Made by a program: the position numbers and the translations under genes. The notes beneath the pieces were generated by a model. The model did not search any database. It was not told the DNA's origin and saw nothing but the letters and a program-made list of their open reading frames with translations. From positions 44,706-108,705 of the forward strand of contig NZ_PDFK01000010.1 in NCBI RefSeq assembly GCF_002845985.1: a DNA stretch of 64,000 bases, in the 5' to 3' direction. Origin of the DNA: Lysinibacillus fusiformis (lineage in GTDB: Bacteria; Bacillota; Bacilli; Bacillales_A; Planococcaceae). Shown here piece after piece: positions 1 to 8,858 of the stretch; position 1 is the stretch's first letter, and each line of letters opens with the position of its first letter.

Positions 1-372
1 GCCAAATGCCAATGTATTTAGAGCATCTCCAGCTAACGTAGCCAGTGCTTCTCCAAACACCTTATGATTTGTTGGCTTGCCTCTTCTGAAATCATCATTA
101 TCCATGCTCGGTAAATCATCATGGATTAATGAATATGTGTGAATGATTTCAATCACAGAACCGATAATCAAACCGTCCTGTAGATTTTTACGGTAAAGCT
201 CAAGCACAGCTAAGACAAAAAGTGGACGAATACGTTTACCGCCTGCCTTTAATGAATAAAGCATGGATTCCTTTAAATCCGCTGGTGCATCAATTTTTTC
301 AACAAGTGCATACATGGTTTCTTCAATTTGTGGTATATTGCTTTCGATAAAGTACTTTAATGGCTCATTCAT
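1..372 (-). CDS. ispA: Farnesyl diphosphate synthase IspA, N-terminal part (cut by window edge)
   Basis: A cytosolic trans-prenyltransferase that condenses IPP with DMAPP/GPP to make farnesyl diphosphate for undecaprenol and quinone synthesis. The first 124 residues are present. They begin MNEPLKYF and carry GGKRIRP, the IPP-binding region near residue 45, and the first Asp-rich motif DDLPSMD near residue 93. The second Asp-rich motif lies outside the window. The start ATG at 372 sits 3 bases after the xseB stop, which indicates translational coupling in an xseA-xseB-ispA operon, the same order as in B. subtilis. The family is clear, and only completeness is unknown. Confidence 0.93.
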   Translation of the reverse strand, partial: MNEPLKYFIESNIPQIEETMYALVEKIDAPADLKESMLYSLKAGGKRIRPLFVLAVLELYRKNLQDGLIIGSVIEIIHTYSLIHDDLPSMDNDDFRRGKPTNHKVFGEALATLAGDALNTLAFG

Positions 373-375
373 TTC

Positions 376-609
376 CTAATTCTCTCCCTTTAGTGGATCA
401 AATGCTGTTGTTTCACCAGTTTCTTGGACAATCGATACAAGCTGCTCTTCTGCATGTTGCAGCTTACTATGGCAAAACTTTGATAGCTCCATTCCTTGCT
501 TGTATAAATCAATCGCATTTTCCAATGGCACATCGCCTTGCTCTAGCTGGCGAACGATTTCTTCTAATGCCGTCATGGCTTCTGCAAATGTTTGTTGTTT
601 TTCTGTCAC
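376..609 (-). CDS. xseB: Exodeoxyribonuclease VII small subunit
   Basis: Small subunit of exonuclease VII, which together with XseA degrades single-stranded DNA to short acid-soluble oligonucleotides in the cytoplasm. The product has 77 residues, normal for the family. It shows the typical two-helix coiled-coil pattern with TFAEAMTALEEIVRQLEQGD at the N-terminus followed by PLENAIDLYKQGMEL. Its start overlaps the last 4 bases of xseA, and ispA follows 3 bases after its stop, so the three are co-translated. Confidence 0.95.
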   Translation of the reverse strand: MTEKQQTFAEAMTALEEIVRQLEQGDVPLENAIDLYKQGMELSKFCHSKLQHAEEQLVSIVQETGETTAFDPLKGEN

Positions 610-1964
610 AACGATTCCCCCTCATTCTTTGGCAAGATATTCGTCACTTCAGCCACTACCTTTCCATCATGGAAAGTGAGCGTAAGCTGATCCTGCTTTT
701 GCACCTCAGTGGATGATTTAATCATTTGCTGATCTTTATATGCTACTGTAAAGCCTCTAGTTAGAATGGATAGTGGATTTAAAGCTTCTAATGTTCTAAC
801 AGTTGCCTCGAATTGTTGTTGCTGCTTCGCCACATAATACGTCGTAGCACGAGATAATTGTTGGATGCGTGCTTCAAGCTCCCGTTGATGGAAGGCTAGT
901 GCTTTTTTTGGTGAATGTTGCTCCACCGTACTATGTAATTGTTGAAGCTGGGCGCCTTTCTTCATCAAATCCACTTGCATCGCTGTCTGCAATCCGGACT
1001 CAAGCTGTGCTAATCTTTCCGTAAAAGGTCGATAAAGTCTTTCGGGCATGGACAATGGATAAGACTGTTGGAGTTTATTTAGACGTTGACGTTCAGCCAT
1101 AAGTTGCGACCTAACCATCTGATGAAGTTGTGATTTTTGCGAAAGCACACGTTGAAATAATTCCGCCTGATCTGGTACAGCCATTTCGGCGGCTGCTGTT
1201 GGTGTAGGTGCTCGTAAATCAGCAACATAATCAGCAATTGTCGTATCTGTTTCGTGACCAACTGCGCTAATAATAGGGATTCGACTGTCGAAAATAGCCC
1301 GTGCGACTATTTCTTCGTTAAATGCCCAAAGATCCTCGATTGAGCCTCCCCCTCGTCCGACTATCAACACGTCACAGCTTGCCTCCTGATTAGCACGTTG
1401 AATATTTTGCACAATATTCGGGGCTGCTTGTGCTCCTTGAACGAGTGTTGGATAAATTAAAATCTCAGCCAGTGGGTATCGTCTCTTTAACGTCGTACAA
1501 ATATCTCGAATGGCAGCACCGGTTGTCGATGTTAACACACCAATTTTTTCAGGAAACTTTGGAATCGGCTGCTTCCACTCCGGTTTAAAAAGCCCTTCTT
1601 TTTGCAATTGCTCTTTTAATTGATTAAAGGCTACAAATAAGCTTCCAATGCCATCAGGTTGCATTTCCTGCACATAGAGCTGATAGGTTCCATAGCCTTC
1701 GTAAACGTTTACATCACCGCGAATAAATACTTGCATACCTTCCTTTGGCTCAAATGCTAACTTCGCGGCCGCTGTTTTAAACATGGTAGCCGCTATTCGG
1801 GCACCATCGTCCTTTAATGTAAAGTAAATATGACCTGATTGATGAATTTTAACATTCGATAATTCACCCTTTACATATACTTCGCGTAAATGTGGATCGG
1901 CATCAAATTTTCGTTTAATATATTTTGTTAACGCTTTTACAGTTAAATAAGAAGCAGAGGACAT
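606..1964 (-). CDS. xseA: Exodeoxyribonuclease VII large subunit
   Basis: Catalytic subunit of exonuclease VII, active on single-stranded DNA in repair and recombination. It has 452 residues, the usual length. An N-terminal OB-fold (about residues 5-100, including YVKGELSNVKIHQSGHIYFT) is followed by the catalytic XseA domain with GVLTSTTGAAIRD and DVLIVGRGGGSIEDLWAFNE. A long coiled-coil comes next, and a C-terminal segment contains NPLSILTRGF. The ATG at 1964 is preceded by AAAGGAG. The gene follows a 195-base leader after the uppP terminator, so it probably starts its own transcript with xseB and ispA. Confidence 0.96.
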   Translation of the reverse strand: MSSASYLTVKALTKYIKRKFDADPHLREVYVKGELSNVKIHQSGHIYFTLKDDGARIAATMFKTAAAKLAFEPKEGMQVFIRGDVNVYEGYGTYQLYVQEMQPDGIGSLFVAFNQLKEQLQKEGLFKPEWKQPIPKFPEKIGVLTSTTGAAIRDICTTLKRRYPLAEILIYPTLVQGAQAAPNIVQNIQRANQEASCDVLIVGRGGGSIEDLWAFNEEIVARAIFDSRIPIISAVGHETDTTIADYVADLRAPTPTAAAEMAVPDQAELFQRVLSQKSQLHQMVRSQLMAERQRLNKLQQSYPLSMPERLYRPFTERLAQLESGLQTAMQVDLMKKGAQLQQLHSTVEQHSPKKALAFHQRELEARIQQLSRATTYYVAKQQQQFEATVRTLEALNPLSILTRGFTVAYKDQQMIKSSTEVQKQDQLTLTFHDGKVVAEVTNILPKNEGESL

Positions 1965-2158
1965 GTTTTCGGCTCCTTTACTAAAATCAAGTTTTTCACA
2001 AAACTACACCTATCATAACATTTTTTACGGTCGTTGACGTGACTAAAATGCAGTTTCGCTAGAAAAAACGACGATGTTTCCTCTATCGAAAAATAACTAT
2101 AACACATTCCTACACGTTCTCACTATTAGAAACCGTATATTGTAATACATTACAAAAC

Positions 2159-2192
2159 AAAGTCCCATAACATGAGTCGTTATGAGACTTTA
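2159..2192 (-). terminator. Rho-independent terminator after uppP
   Basis: A near-perfect hairpin with arms AAAGTC-CATAAC and GTTATG-GACTTT. On the minus strand it is followed by a T-rich tract. It lies directly after the uppP stop and separates uppP from xseA. Confidence 0.75.
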
Positions 2193-2196
2193 TATT

Positions 2197-3012
2197 TTAA
2201 TAGAATAGTAATAAAAGGGTCCCTACAATAAAGCAATAGTACGTAAAATAGCTAAGTTTACCACTTTTCATAATGCCCATAAACCAACGCATCGCAAAAT
2301 AAGTCATAATGAGTGTTGCTAGGAAAGTAGCTGCATAGGGCAACGCTAATGTACCTTTATTCGGTTCGTCTAAAAAATCTGTAATCCCTAGGACAACCCC
2401 ACCCAAACTTACAGGAATATAAAGCATAAAGGAGAAACGTAAGGCAGTATCCTGCTTCATCCCTACGGCTATTGCTGAAATAATTGTTGCTCCTGAACGG
2501 CTAATACCTGGCGTTAAAGCAACCGCTTGCCCCAATCCTACAATAATGGCATCTTTTGCACGTAAATCTGCATCTTTTTTCTTGCCACGCATATTACGTA
2601 TTAACCATAATGCGGCCCCTGTGACAAATAACATGAGCGCAATCGTTGTCATACTGACGTTATCAGCTATGACATCACTTAATAACACCCCTAAAACGCC
2701 AGCAGGGATCGAACCAATCACGATATACAAAGCAAAGCGAAAATCTGCATGATACCGTTTTTCACGTGTCTTCAGATAAAGAAAAAAATGGGTAATAAGC
2801 CGAACAATATCCTCACGATAAATATACATAATAGCAAGTAGCGAAGCTGTATTTGTTAAAATGGCAAACGTAAATCCTTGCTCCCCAAGTCCAAGTATTT
2901 CACTGGCGATCATCACATGTCCACTCGACGATACAGGAATGGGTTCTGTGAAACCTTGGACAAGACCAATGATGATATGTTTGACAATTAACACAATATC
3001 GATATTTTCCAT
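2197..3012 (-). CDS. uppP: Undecaprenyl-diphosphate phosphatase (UppP/BacA family)
   Basis: An integral membrane phosphatase that converts undecaprenyl diphosphate to the monophosphate so the lipid carrier can be reused for wall synthesis. It also gives bacitracin tolerance. The 271 residues contain the two family signatures: GLVQGFTEPIPVSSSGH near residue 16 (family form usually TEFLPISSSGH) and PGISRSGATI near residue 168. About eight hydrophobic segments are present. The F-to-P and L-to-I changes inside the first motif mark it as a divergent BacA-type paralogue. A strong site (AAGGAGG) precedes the ATG. It is a single-gene transcript flanked by terminators on both sides. Confidence 0.9.
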   Translation of the reverse strand: MENIDIVLIVKHIIIGLVQGFTEPIPVSSSGHVMIASEILGLGEQGFTFAILTNTASLLAIMYIYREDIVRLITHFFLYLKTREKRYHADFRFALYIVIGSIPAGVLGVLLSDVIADNVSMTTIALMLFVTGAALWLIRNMRGKKKDADLRAKDAIIVGLGQAVALTPGISRSGATIISAIAVGMKQDTALRFSFMLYIPVSLGGVVLGITDFLDEPNKGTLALPYAATFLATLIMTYFAMRWFMGIMKSGKLSYFTYYCFIVGTLLLLFY

Positions 3013-3095
3013 AAAAACCTCCTTCTAAGTATGTATGTCCCAAACGTTACATTAGACGTCAAAAACAGCATAAAAGTTCTGAATTTACGTCACAT

Positions 3096-3135
3096 AAAAA
3101 AGGCATCTCAAAACAATGTTGAGATGCCTTTTTTC
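3096..3135. terminator. Bidirectional terminator after folD
   Basis: Perfect hairpin AAGGCATCTCA / TGAGATGCCTT with A-tract before and T-tract after. It can stop transcription in either direction. It ends the nusB-folD transcript just upstream of uppP. Confidence 0.9.
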
Positions 3136-3145
3136 GTAAGGTTAT

Positions 3146-4000
3146 TTATTGTGCAAGCTTATTTTCAGCTGCTTGCACAGTGTTGAATAGTAACATAGTG
3201 ATGGTCATTGGGCCTACGCCGCCTGGTACAGGCGTAATATGAGACGCAATTCCATCCACTTCTACAAAGTTTACGTCACCGCATAATTTATTGTTGTCAT
3301 CGCGATTAATCCCTACATCAATGACAACAGCCCCTTCTTTCACATGCTCTTTCGTAATAAAGTTCGCACGTCCAACAGCGGCAATTAAAATATCTGCTTG
3401 TTTTGTAAATGAAGGCAAATCTGGCGTTTTAGAATGCGTATAGGTCACCGTTGCATCCTTTTGCAATAATAGTTGTCCCATTGGTTTACCAACGATATGA
3501 CTACGTCCTACGATGACTGCATGTTTTCCAGCGATTTCAATTCCTGAATACTCAAGAAGCTTCATCACGCCAAACGGTGTACAAGGTAAAAATGTTTCTT
3601 GGCCAAGCATCATTTTCCCAACACTGACAGGTGAGAAACCGTCGACATCTTTCTCGACAGCTATCGTTGCAATGACTGTATCCTCATCAATATGTTTTGG
3701 GAGTGGTAATTGTACTAAAATACCGTGAATATCCTCACGTTGATTTAAACGTTGAATTTGTGCTAATAATTCCTCTTGCGTTGTTTCTTCTGGTAATTTA
3801 ATGAGTTCTGAGAACATACCAATTGCTTCACAAGATTTTTGTTTATTTCTCACATATGTAGCTGAAGCTTGGTTGTCTCCAACTAATACAACCGCTAAAC
3901 CAGGTGTTAACCCTCGTTCTTTTAAACGAATGACACGCTCCGCCACAGCATTACGAATTTCTTGACCAATCTCTTTACCATTAATAATTGCACTTGACAT
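3146..4000 (-). CDS. folD: Bifunctional methylene-THF dehydrogenase / methenyl-THF cyclohydrolase
   Basis: A cytosolic enzyme of one-carbon metabolism that interconverts 5,10-methylene-THF, methenyl-THF and 10-formyl-THF using NADP. Its 284 residues match the family. Signatures are YVRNKQKSCEAIGM, holding the catalytic Tyr and Lys near residues 50-55; VQLPLPKHID near residue 97; the NADP-binding GRSHIVGKPMG near residue 165; and the terminal PGGVGPMTITML. The gene lies 31 bases downstream of nusB in the same orientation, the same pairing as in B. subtilis, and ends at a strong terminator. Confidence 0.96.
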   Translation of the reverse strand: MSSAIINGKEIGQEIRNAVAERVIRLKERGLTPGLAVVLVGDNQASATYVRNKQKSCEAIGMFSELIKLPEETTQEELLAQIQRLNQREDIHGILVQLPLPKHIDEDTVIATIAVEKDVDGFSPVSVGKMMLGQETFLPCTPFGVMKLLEYSGIEIAGKHAVIVGRSHIVGKPMGQLLLQKDATVTYTHSKTPDLPSFTKQADILIAAVGRANFITKEHVKEGAVVIDVGINRDDNNKLCGDVNFVEVDGIASHITPVPGGVGPMTITMLLFNTVQAAENKLAQ

Positions 4001-4031
4001 AAACCTTCGTTACTCCTTCCAATTCAACACA

Positions 4032-4415
4032 TTATTCTTGTTCTGTAAATTTAGAAAGTACACCATTGACGAATTTAGATGAACTATCTTCGCCAAATGT
4101 TTTACATAACTCGATTGCTTCGTTTAGTACTACTCTTTTTGGTGTTTCAGGCATGTATAACAGTTCGTATACAGCTAGGCGTAATACCGTTCTTTCAATT
4201 TTGGGTAGACGGGCAAGTGACCACTTTTCAAGATGCTGTTCTAATGTAGCATCGATTTCCTCCAAATGTTCAGCTGTTCCATTCACAATCTTTTCATAGA
4301 AGGCATTGGTAGGTTGACCTTTAATATGGCCCATTGCTTCTTCAACTGTTAGATCCGTGTTGTCTAGCTGAAACAAAACTTGCAACGCTTTTTCGCGTGC
4401 TTCATGTCGTTTCAT
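4032..4415 (-). CDS. nusB: Transcription antitermination factor NusB
   Basis: An RNA-binding all-helical protein that joins NusE (S10) on boxA RNA during rRNA antitermination. It has 127 residues, standard for Gram-positive NusB. It begins MKRHEAREKALQVLFQLD and carries RTVLRLAVYELLY and PKRVVLNEAIELCKTFG near the C-terminus, all family hallmarks. AAGGAG precedes the ATG. Only folD follows it here. In B. subtilis the accBC-yqhY-nusB-folD genes form one run, but in this window about 8.8 kb of foreign and decayed DNA separates accC from nusB. Confidence 0.95.
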   Translation of the reverse strand: MKRHEAREKALQVLFQLDNTDLTVEEAMGHIKGQPTNAFYEKIVNGTAEHLEEIDATLEQHLEKWSLARLPKIERTVLRLAVYELLYMPETPKRVVLNEAIELCKTFGEDSSSKFVNGVLSKFTEQE

Positions 4416-4656
4416 GTAAAGCTCTCCTTCTTAAGTGGCATTAAGGTTTATAATAGCATAAAATCGCCCGAGAAACACGATTTCAAGCAAGTTTTCAATA
4501 ATCTGAAACCTTTTCCAAGGAACTTTTTGCTTCATTTAGCCTTTCATTCAATTGGAGCTCTCTTCTAATCAAATATGGTTATTCAAAAATGAAGGTTTCA
4601 TTTCCATAATGGTATACTAAAGAAGAAAATAAAAAGAATCTTCAGAGGTGTTGACA

Positions 4657-4824
4657 ATGCAATATGAGGCTGTATGCACGAGCTGTAAAAAACCATTTAA
4701 ATTGATGGAAGGTGAGGAGCAATATAAACAAATGAAGGAACGAAAATCTCGCCTATTTTACTGCGAGGATTGCAAGCATAAAATTCGATTTGATGCCATT
4801 CGAAACTTCTTTAGCTATTACTAG
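4657..4824 (+). CDS. Small double-CxxC zinc-ribbon protein (YlaI/DUF2197-like)
   Basis: A 55-residue protein beginning MQYEAVCTSC. Two CxxC knuckles, CTSC at residues 7-10 and CEDC near residue 37, are separated by a lysine- and glutamate-rich stretch. This is the layout of small zinc-ribbon proteins such as YlaI. AGAGGTG lies 9 bases before the ATG. An extended -10 element, TGG-TATACT at 4610-4618, offers a promoter. The gene ends 13 bases before the MerR regulator start, so the two may be co-transcribed. Function is unknown; nucleic-acid or metal binding is an inference from the cysteines. Confidence 0.7.
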   Translation: MQYEAVCTSCKKPFKLMEGEEQYKQMKERKSRLFYCEDCKHKIRFDAIRNFFSYY

Positions 4825-4837
4825 TGGAGGCCATTTT

Positions 4838-5698
4838 ATGAAGGAACATTATTATACCATTGGTGAGGTTGCCAAACTTTCAAATTTATCGATTCAGACG
4901 CTACGTTACTATGATCAAATTGATTTATTTAAGCCTGCTTATACTGATCCCTACACCCATTACCGTTATTATAAAGGCAATCAGCTTTTCTATTTAGACA
5001 TTATCAAATCGCTTAAATATATCGGCGTTACGCTCGAAGATATAAAAAAAGCACTGACATTAACTTCCGAAGAATTGCTTGCTTTTTTAGCACAGCAAGA
5101 GCTACGCATAAACGAAAAGATTTCACGTTTAAACGAAGCCAAAAATACGTTACTGAAAACGAAAAAACAATTACAGGAGCAAATTGATATCCCGATTTTT
5201 GGTGAGGTCTATATGCAGATAGAAGAAGCTATGCCCGTTCTGCAAGTGACAACAACTGAATTAACACCAACATCGAGCACGAGTACATATTATGCAACAT
5301 TAACTAAAATCATCGAAAAGGAAGGCAGTGTCTTAAATAGTCGATATGGTTGTACATATCCTCTTGTGCCCTATAAAGATGTCAATGATATTATTTATGA
5401 TGCTGTCTTCACTCCTCTTTTAACGGAGCGCACATTTTCGAAGCTTTCACCCAATGTACAGCAAACCATCATCCCTGCTGGTAAGTATGTATGCATTGCC
5501 TTTATTTATGACCCCGATACTTATTTTTCGTTCTATGAAAAATTGAGAAATTATGTGTTGGCACAGCAAGAAATTTTTGAATCACAAGTGTATGAGCTAT
5601 ATATGCCAGCAACTCTAACGATGGAGAAAGAAAAGAAATTTATTGTAGAATTAAAGATTAGGCAAAAACAAGAAACAATGATTTCTGCGAAAAAGTAG
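4838..5698 (+). CDS. MerR-family multidrug-sensing activator (BmrR-like)
   Basis: A DNA-binding activator of 286 residues. The N-terminal winged helix MKEHYYTIGEVAKLSNLSIQ-TLRYYDQIDLF is a classic MerR head. It is followed by a long dimerisation helix (about 75-120, EKISRLNEAKNTLLKTKKQL) and a C-terminal ligand-binding domain of the BmrR/GyrI type. The start at 4838 is chosen because TGGAGG lies 7 bases before it and the MerR head begins exactly there. A longer frame from 4790 would run into the preceding gene. It is followed by an MFS pump whose promoter has the MerR signature, as in the bmrR/bmr and bltR/blt pairs. The likely role is drug-responsive activation of that pump. Confidence 0.85.
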   Translation: MKEHYYTIGEVAKLSNLSIQTLRYYDQIDLFKPAYTDPYTHYRYYKGNQLFYLDIIKSLKYIGVTLEDIKKALTLTSEELLAFLAQQELRINEKISRLNEAKNTLLKTKKQLQEQIDIPIFGEVYMQIEEAMPVLQVTTTELTPTSSTSTYYATLTKIIEKEGSVLNSRYGCTYPLVPYKDVNDIIYDAVFTPLLTERTFSKLSPNVQQTIIPAGKYVCIAFIYDPDTYFSFYEKLRNYVLAQQEIFESQVYELYMPATLTMEKEKKFIVELKIRQKQETMISAKK

Positions 5699-5769
5699 CT
5701 ACGGATTCGTATAACTCCTCATGAAAACTTCCAAACTAATAAAAACTTTTAAAAATGAAAACAAATCTT

Positions 5770-5800
5770 TTGACCCTATAGTTACTATAGGGTTTATCGT
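5770..5800 (+). promoter_or_regulatory. MerR-type promoter with operator dyad upstream of MFS pump
   Basis: -35 TTGACC at 5770-5775 and -10 TATCGT at 5795-5800 are separated by 19 bases, the over-long spacer typical of MerR-activated promoters. Between them sits a perfect dyad at 5773-5793 with 9-base arms ACCCTATAG and CTATAGGGT around TTA. It lies 66 bases before the pump start. The MerR protein encoded just upstream is the obvious ligand. Confidence 0.8.
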
Positions 5801-5865
5801 ATTACATGGAAATAATCTAGTAGATTTAATACAAATGTATCGTGAACAAATAGAAGGAGTACTTT

Positions 5866-7035
5866 ATGAGCAAGAAACAAAATATAACTTTAGCCATTTT
5901 ACTGTCTAATCTTTTCATTGCCTTTTTAGGGATTGGTTTAGTCATCCCTGTTTTACCAACGATTATGAATGAGCTTCATATTTCGGGCTCTGTCGTTGGT
6001 TATATGGTGGCAGCCTTTGCTATCACACAATTAATCGCATCACCAATTGCTGGTAAGCTTGTCGATAATATTGGCCGCAAAATTATGATTGTTGCAGGTC
6101 TTTTTATTTTTGGACTTTCAGAGTTTTTATTCGGCTTTGGTCGTTCAGTTGAAATACTCTTTGTCTCCCGTATGCTAGGTGGCGTGAGTGCAGCTTTCAT
6201 TATGCCAGCCGTAACTGCCTATATTGCCGATATTACAACATTGGCACAGCGTCCAAAAGCACTTGGTTATATGAGTGCAGCCATCAGCACAGGGTTTATA
6301 ATCGGTCCTGGCATCGGTGGTTTTTTAGCTGAATATGGTACACGTGTACCATTTTATGCAGCTGGAGTACTTGGTCTGTTCGCGGCTATCCTGTCATTTA
6401 TGTTTTTAAAAGAACCGACACGTGCTACAGACAATGAAGAATCGGCACCATCTATTGTTGGTAGTGTCAAGCGAGTTTTTAGCCCGCTCTACTTCATTCC
6501 ATTCATTCTTATTTTCGTTCTGTCATTTGGCCTCGCTGCATTCGAATCGCTATTTAGCTTATTCGTCGATCACAAATTTGCGTTCACACCATCTGATATC
6601 GCCATTATCATTACAGGAAGTGGTATTGTAGGTGCCTTGGCTCAATTAATACTATTTGATTGGCTGACAAAGAAAATGGGCGAAATTAATGTTATTCGTT
6701 ACTCACTAATCCTTTCAGCAGTTTTAACATTCGCCATGACGATAGTGAATCATTATTTTGCCATCTTATTTGTTACATTCTTTATTTTCGTAGGCTTCGA
6801 TTTAATTCGTCCTGCAGTTACTTCCTATTTATCAAAAATCGCCGGAAATGAACAAGGATTTGTTGGTGGAATGAACTCTATGTTTACAAGTCTTGGTAAT
6901 ATTTTCGGCCCTATCTTAGGTGGTATATTGTTCGATGTGAATCTGAACTATCCATACTATTTTGCCACAATCGTCTTAGTGCTTGGCGTCATTCTTGCAT
7001 TATTCTGGAGAAAGCCAAAGCATATTGAATTATAA
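5866..7035 (+). CDS. MFS multidrug efflux transporter (Bmr/Blt/NorA-like)
   Basis: A 389-residue 12-TM major facilitator antiporter of the DHA1 type. It carries the family motif GKLVDNIGRK (motif A, near residue 63) and the motif C region GFIIGPGIGGFLAEYG near residue 147, diagnostic of drug:H+ antiporters. The ATG at 5866 is preceded by AGAAGGAG. Its promoter holds the MerR-type spacer and dyad, and a strong terminator follows. The likely role is proton-driven export of lipophilic cations or drugs; the substrate cannot be read from sequence. Confidence 0.88.
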   Translation: MSKKQNITLAILLSNLFIAFLGIGLVIPVLPTIMNELHISGSVVGYMVAAFAITQLIASPIAGKLVDNIGRKIMIVAGLFIFGLSEFLFGFGRSVEILFVSRMLGGVSAAFIMPAVTAYIADITTLAQRPKALGYMSAAISTGFIIGPGIGGFLAEYGTRVPFYAAGVLGLFAAILSFMFLKEPTRATDNEESAPSIVGSVKRVFSPLYFIPFILIFVLSFGLAAFESLFSLFVDHKFAFTPSDIAIIITGSGIVGALAQLILFDWLTKKMGEINVIRYSLILSAVLTFAMTIVNHYFAILFVTFFIFVGFDLIRPAVTSYLSKIAGNEQGFVGGMNSMFTSLGNIFGPILGGILFDVNLNYPYYFATIVLVLGVILALFWRKPKHIEL

Positions 7036-7084
7036 AAATGAACGATACACATCTATACAAATGAATCCTAGAGAATCCTCCTAA

Positions 7085-7136
7085 AAAAGGATTGCCCTTG
7101 CGATGAACAAATCATCGTTGGGCAATCCTTCTTTTT
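7085..7136. terminator. Convergent terminator between MFS pump and yqhY
   Basis: Long hairpin with arms AAGGATTGCCC and GGGCAATCCTT enclosing an inner CGATGA/TCATCG stem. A T-tract on the plus strand and an A-tract before it make it usable in both directions. Confidence 0.9.
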
Positions 7137-7545
7137 ATTCATGTACTACAGTTTCTTCTTTTTCGAAATGAATTCCTGTAATATGCACATTCACTTCTGC
7201 TGTTTCTAGTGCTGTCATATTCAAAATAGCTTGTCGTATTTGGGTTTGAACTTCCTTCGCTACCTTAGGAATGGCATATCCATATTTCACAGAGCAAAAT
7301 ACATCAATAGCAATTTCACCAGTTTCCGTTACACCTGATTTAATGCCTTTATTGTGTACTTTTTTACCGAAACGTTCAGCGACACCCGTCGCAATATTTC
7401 CACGAGTTGCAGCAATGCCTTCAACTTCATTGACAGCAATCCCAGCTACAACTTCGATCACCTCTGCTGCTACCTCAATTTTTCCAAGCTCTTCTTTTCC
7501 AGAAGGTGTTGGTTGTACGAAAGATTGTCCTACTTTCTCTGCCAT
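7135..7545 (-). CDS. yqhY: Asp23/Gls24 family alkaline-shock protein YqhY
   Basis: A 136-residue Asp23-family cytosolic protein. In B. subtilis YqhY is encoded with accBC and its loss perturbs acetyl-CoA carboxylase control. Visible family features are GKIEVAAEVIEVVAGIAVNE, VEGIAATRG and a C-terminal VNVHITGIHFE. The start is placed at 7545 because GGGAAAGGATGA precedes that ATG. A frame extending to 7581 adds a non-homologous MFVMCKGKDDIC. Its usual neighbour accC is displaced by about 5.7 kb of decayed element. Confidence 0.9.
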   Translation of the reverse strand: MAEKVGQSFVQPTPSGKEELGKIEVAAEVIEVVAGIAVNEVEGIAATRGNIATGVAERFGKKVHNKGIKSGVTETGEIAIDVFCSVKYGYAIPKVAKEVQTQIRQAILNMTALETAEVNVHITGIHFEKEETVVHE

Positions 7546-7670
7546 ACAAATATCATCCTTTCCCTTACACATCACAAACAAGTGCTGTACTTACGTTCAT
7601 TATACTATAAAAAGGAAGGTTTGGCTGTCGAAAGCCGTTTTAATTTATCGATAGAATCGTTGAATTGGAA

Positions 7671-7997
7671 TTATTGATCCTCGACATCTATTAGGTAAAC
7701 CCCATTTTCAAATCCACCACGTATTATTTTCTTATACTCACGAGTCGCATCTAGCTCTTCATAGCTTACACCTAACACTCTTATGGCTGCATGAATAAGC
7801 TCAAGTATATCCGCTAGCTCCTCCATATTTGCTTGTCTATCTTTTGCGTCATGAAATTCTGATGCTTCTTCTATCATCTTAGCTTTTATTGCATTCAATA
7901 GCTCATTAGATTCTAGGGCTCGCGCATGATAAGATAAACCCTTCGCTTGAATAATGTCTAAAATCTTATCTCTCACAAGCTTATTGTATACAGGCAT
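7671..7997 (-). CDS. MazG/PRA-PH-like nucleoside triphosphate pyrophosphohydrolase
   Basis: A 108-residue protein starting MPVYNKLVRDKI. It has the all-alpha NTP-pyrophosphatase metal ligands EEASEF (near residue 41) and MEELADILEL (near residue 57), the EExxE plus ExxD arrangement of this superfamily. It would hydrolyse non-canonical or excess NTPs to NMP and PPi. It stands alone on the minus strand with GGGAG 11 bases before the start. The exact substrate is unknown. Confidence 0.8.
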   Translation of the reverse strand: MPVYNKLVRDKILDIIQAKGLSYHARALESNELLNAIKAKMIEEASEFHDAKDRQANMEELADILELIHAAIRVLGVSYEELDATREYKKIIRGGFENGVYLIDVEDQ

Positions 7998-8102
7998 CTA
8001 TTGATTAACTCCCATTCATCCAAAAGTTTTGTACTATCACCAACTTCTATTATATAGTATCATTTCTATAATATAGAAATAGTTTCAGAATAGAGGTGTA
8101 GG

Positions 8103-8310
8103 ATGTTACGAAAATGGTTGTTGGGTATTGGGGCGGCTGTCATTATTTTTACAATGCTTATTTTATTATTAGGAAATAGAGCTACTGAAGATACCTTGCT
8201 CGCAAAAAATATAATGGAGCAAGCTAATGGTGGCTCAAAAATCGTTTCACTAAATCAATTGACTACTTTTGATTGGGAAAAAGCACAAGTTTATGGACCT
8301 TATTTTAAAG
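8103..8310 (+). pseudogene. Truncated membrane-anchored protein gene (5' part only)
   Basis: AGAGGTG is followed by an ATG. A hydrophobic anchor (residues 5-24, LLGIGAAVIIFTMLILLLG) and about 45 extracellular residues end in TTFDWEKAQVYGPY, which resembles small exported proteins that continue well past this point. Homology stops near 8310, exactly where antisense HNH endonuclease coding begins. The residual frame to 8411 reads nonsense. I infer disruption by the mobile element. The 3' part is not found at the other element boundary near 13.2 kb. Confidence 0.6.
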
Positions 8311-8858
8311 TTCCCATAAAGAGAATGAAATTTAGTGTGACAACCATTACACAACGTTACCCCATTTGCTACATTTGTTCTTCCCTCATTATACCAATGA
8401 TAACCGTCTAAATGATGCGCAACTGGATTTCCACCCTGATTATCAAAACAACATTGGCATGTGTAATTGTCACGACTATAAACATACTTTCTCCAAATTC
8501 CGTATCCCTCTATTAATCTTCCTTTCTCTCTTTCTTCCTCCGTTTTATATGGCTTGTAGTTCGGGTTTTCTTCTCCAAATCTTCGCCTGCCATACATAGG
8601 ATTTTTTTTCCTCTAAAATCTCTTTCTTTATTAATGTACGATGATGGTTAATGAAACGTACATTAAATTCTTCTAAAACTTTTTCTTTATTACATTTAGC
8701 GCAATACTTGTAACCATCTCTAGGTTTCAATGGTAAGGGTTTTTTCGTCTTGAAGTGTTTAAACAATCCTTACATATAGTAGAATAAGTTGCTTTTGTTT
8801 ACTTGACCATTCTTACAAGGGCTTTTGTTTCTCCGCATTTATTGCATTTCTTTGACAT
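8311..8858 (-). pseudogene. HNH homing-type endonuclease, frameshifted
   Basis: Reading down from ATG 8858 (MSKKCNKCGETK), the coding similarity jumps between frames at least three times. A first zinc knuckle CNKCGE, a CKDCL knuckle, a third YCAKCNKEKVLEEFN, the linker FGEENPNYKPYKTEEER and finally the HNH core YTCQCCFDNQGG..AHHLDGY..TLCNGCHTKFH. This is the architecture of phage free-standing HNH nucleases. The frameshifts mean it is dead unless they are assembly errors. It abuts the truncated plus-strand gene at its 3' end. Confidence 0.75.

Noticed and set aside
5721..5909. Plus-strand 62-codon frame between MerR gene and pump
   Set aside because: It spans the MerR-type promoter and overlaps the pump start, has no good ribosome site and no recognisable motif.
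8103..8411. A 102-residue intact membr ane protein
   Set aside because: Only the first about 68 residues look natural; the rest is antisense to the HNH pseudogene, so it is called truncated.
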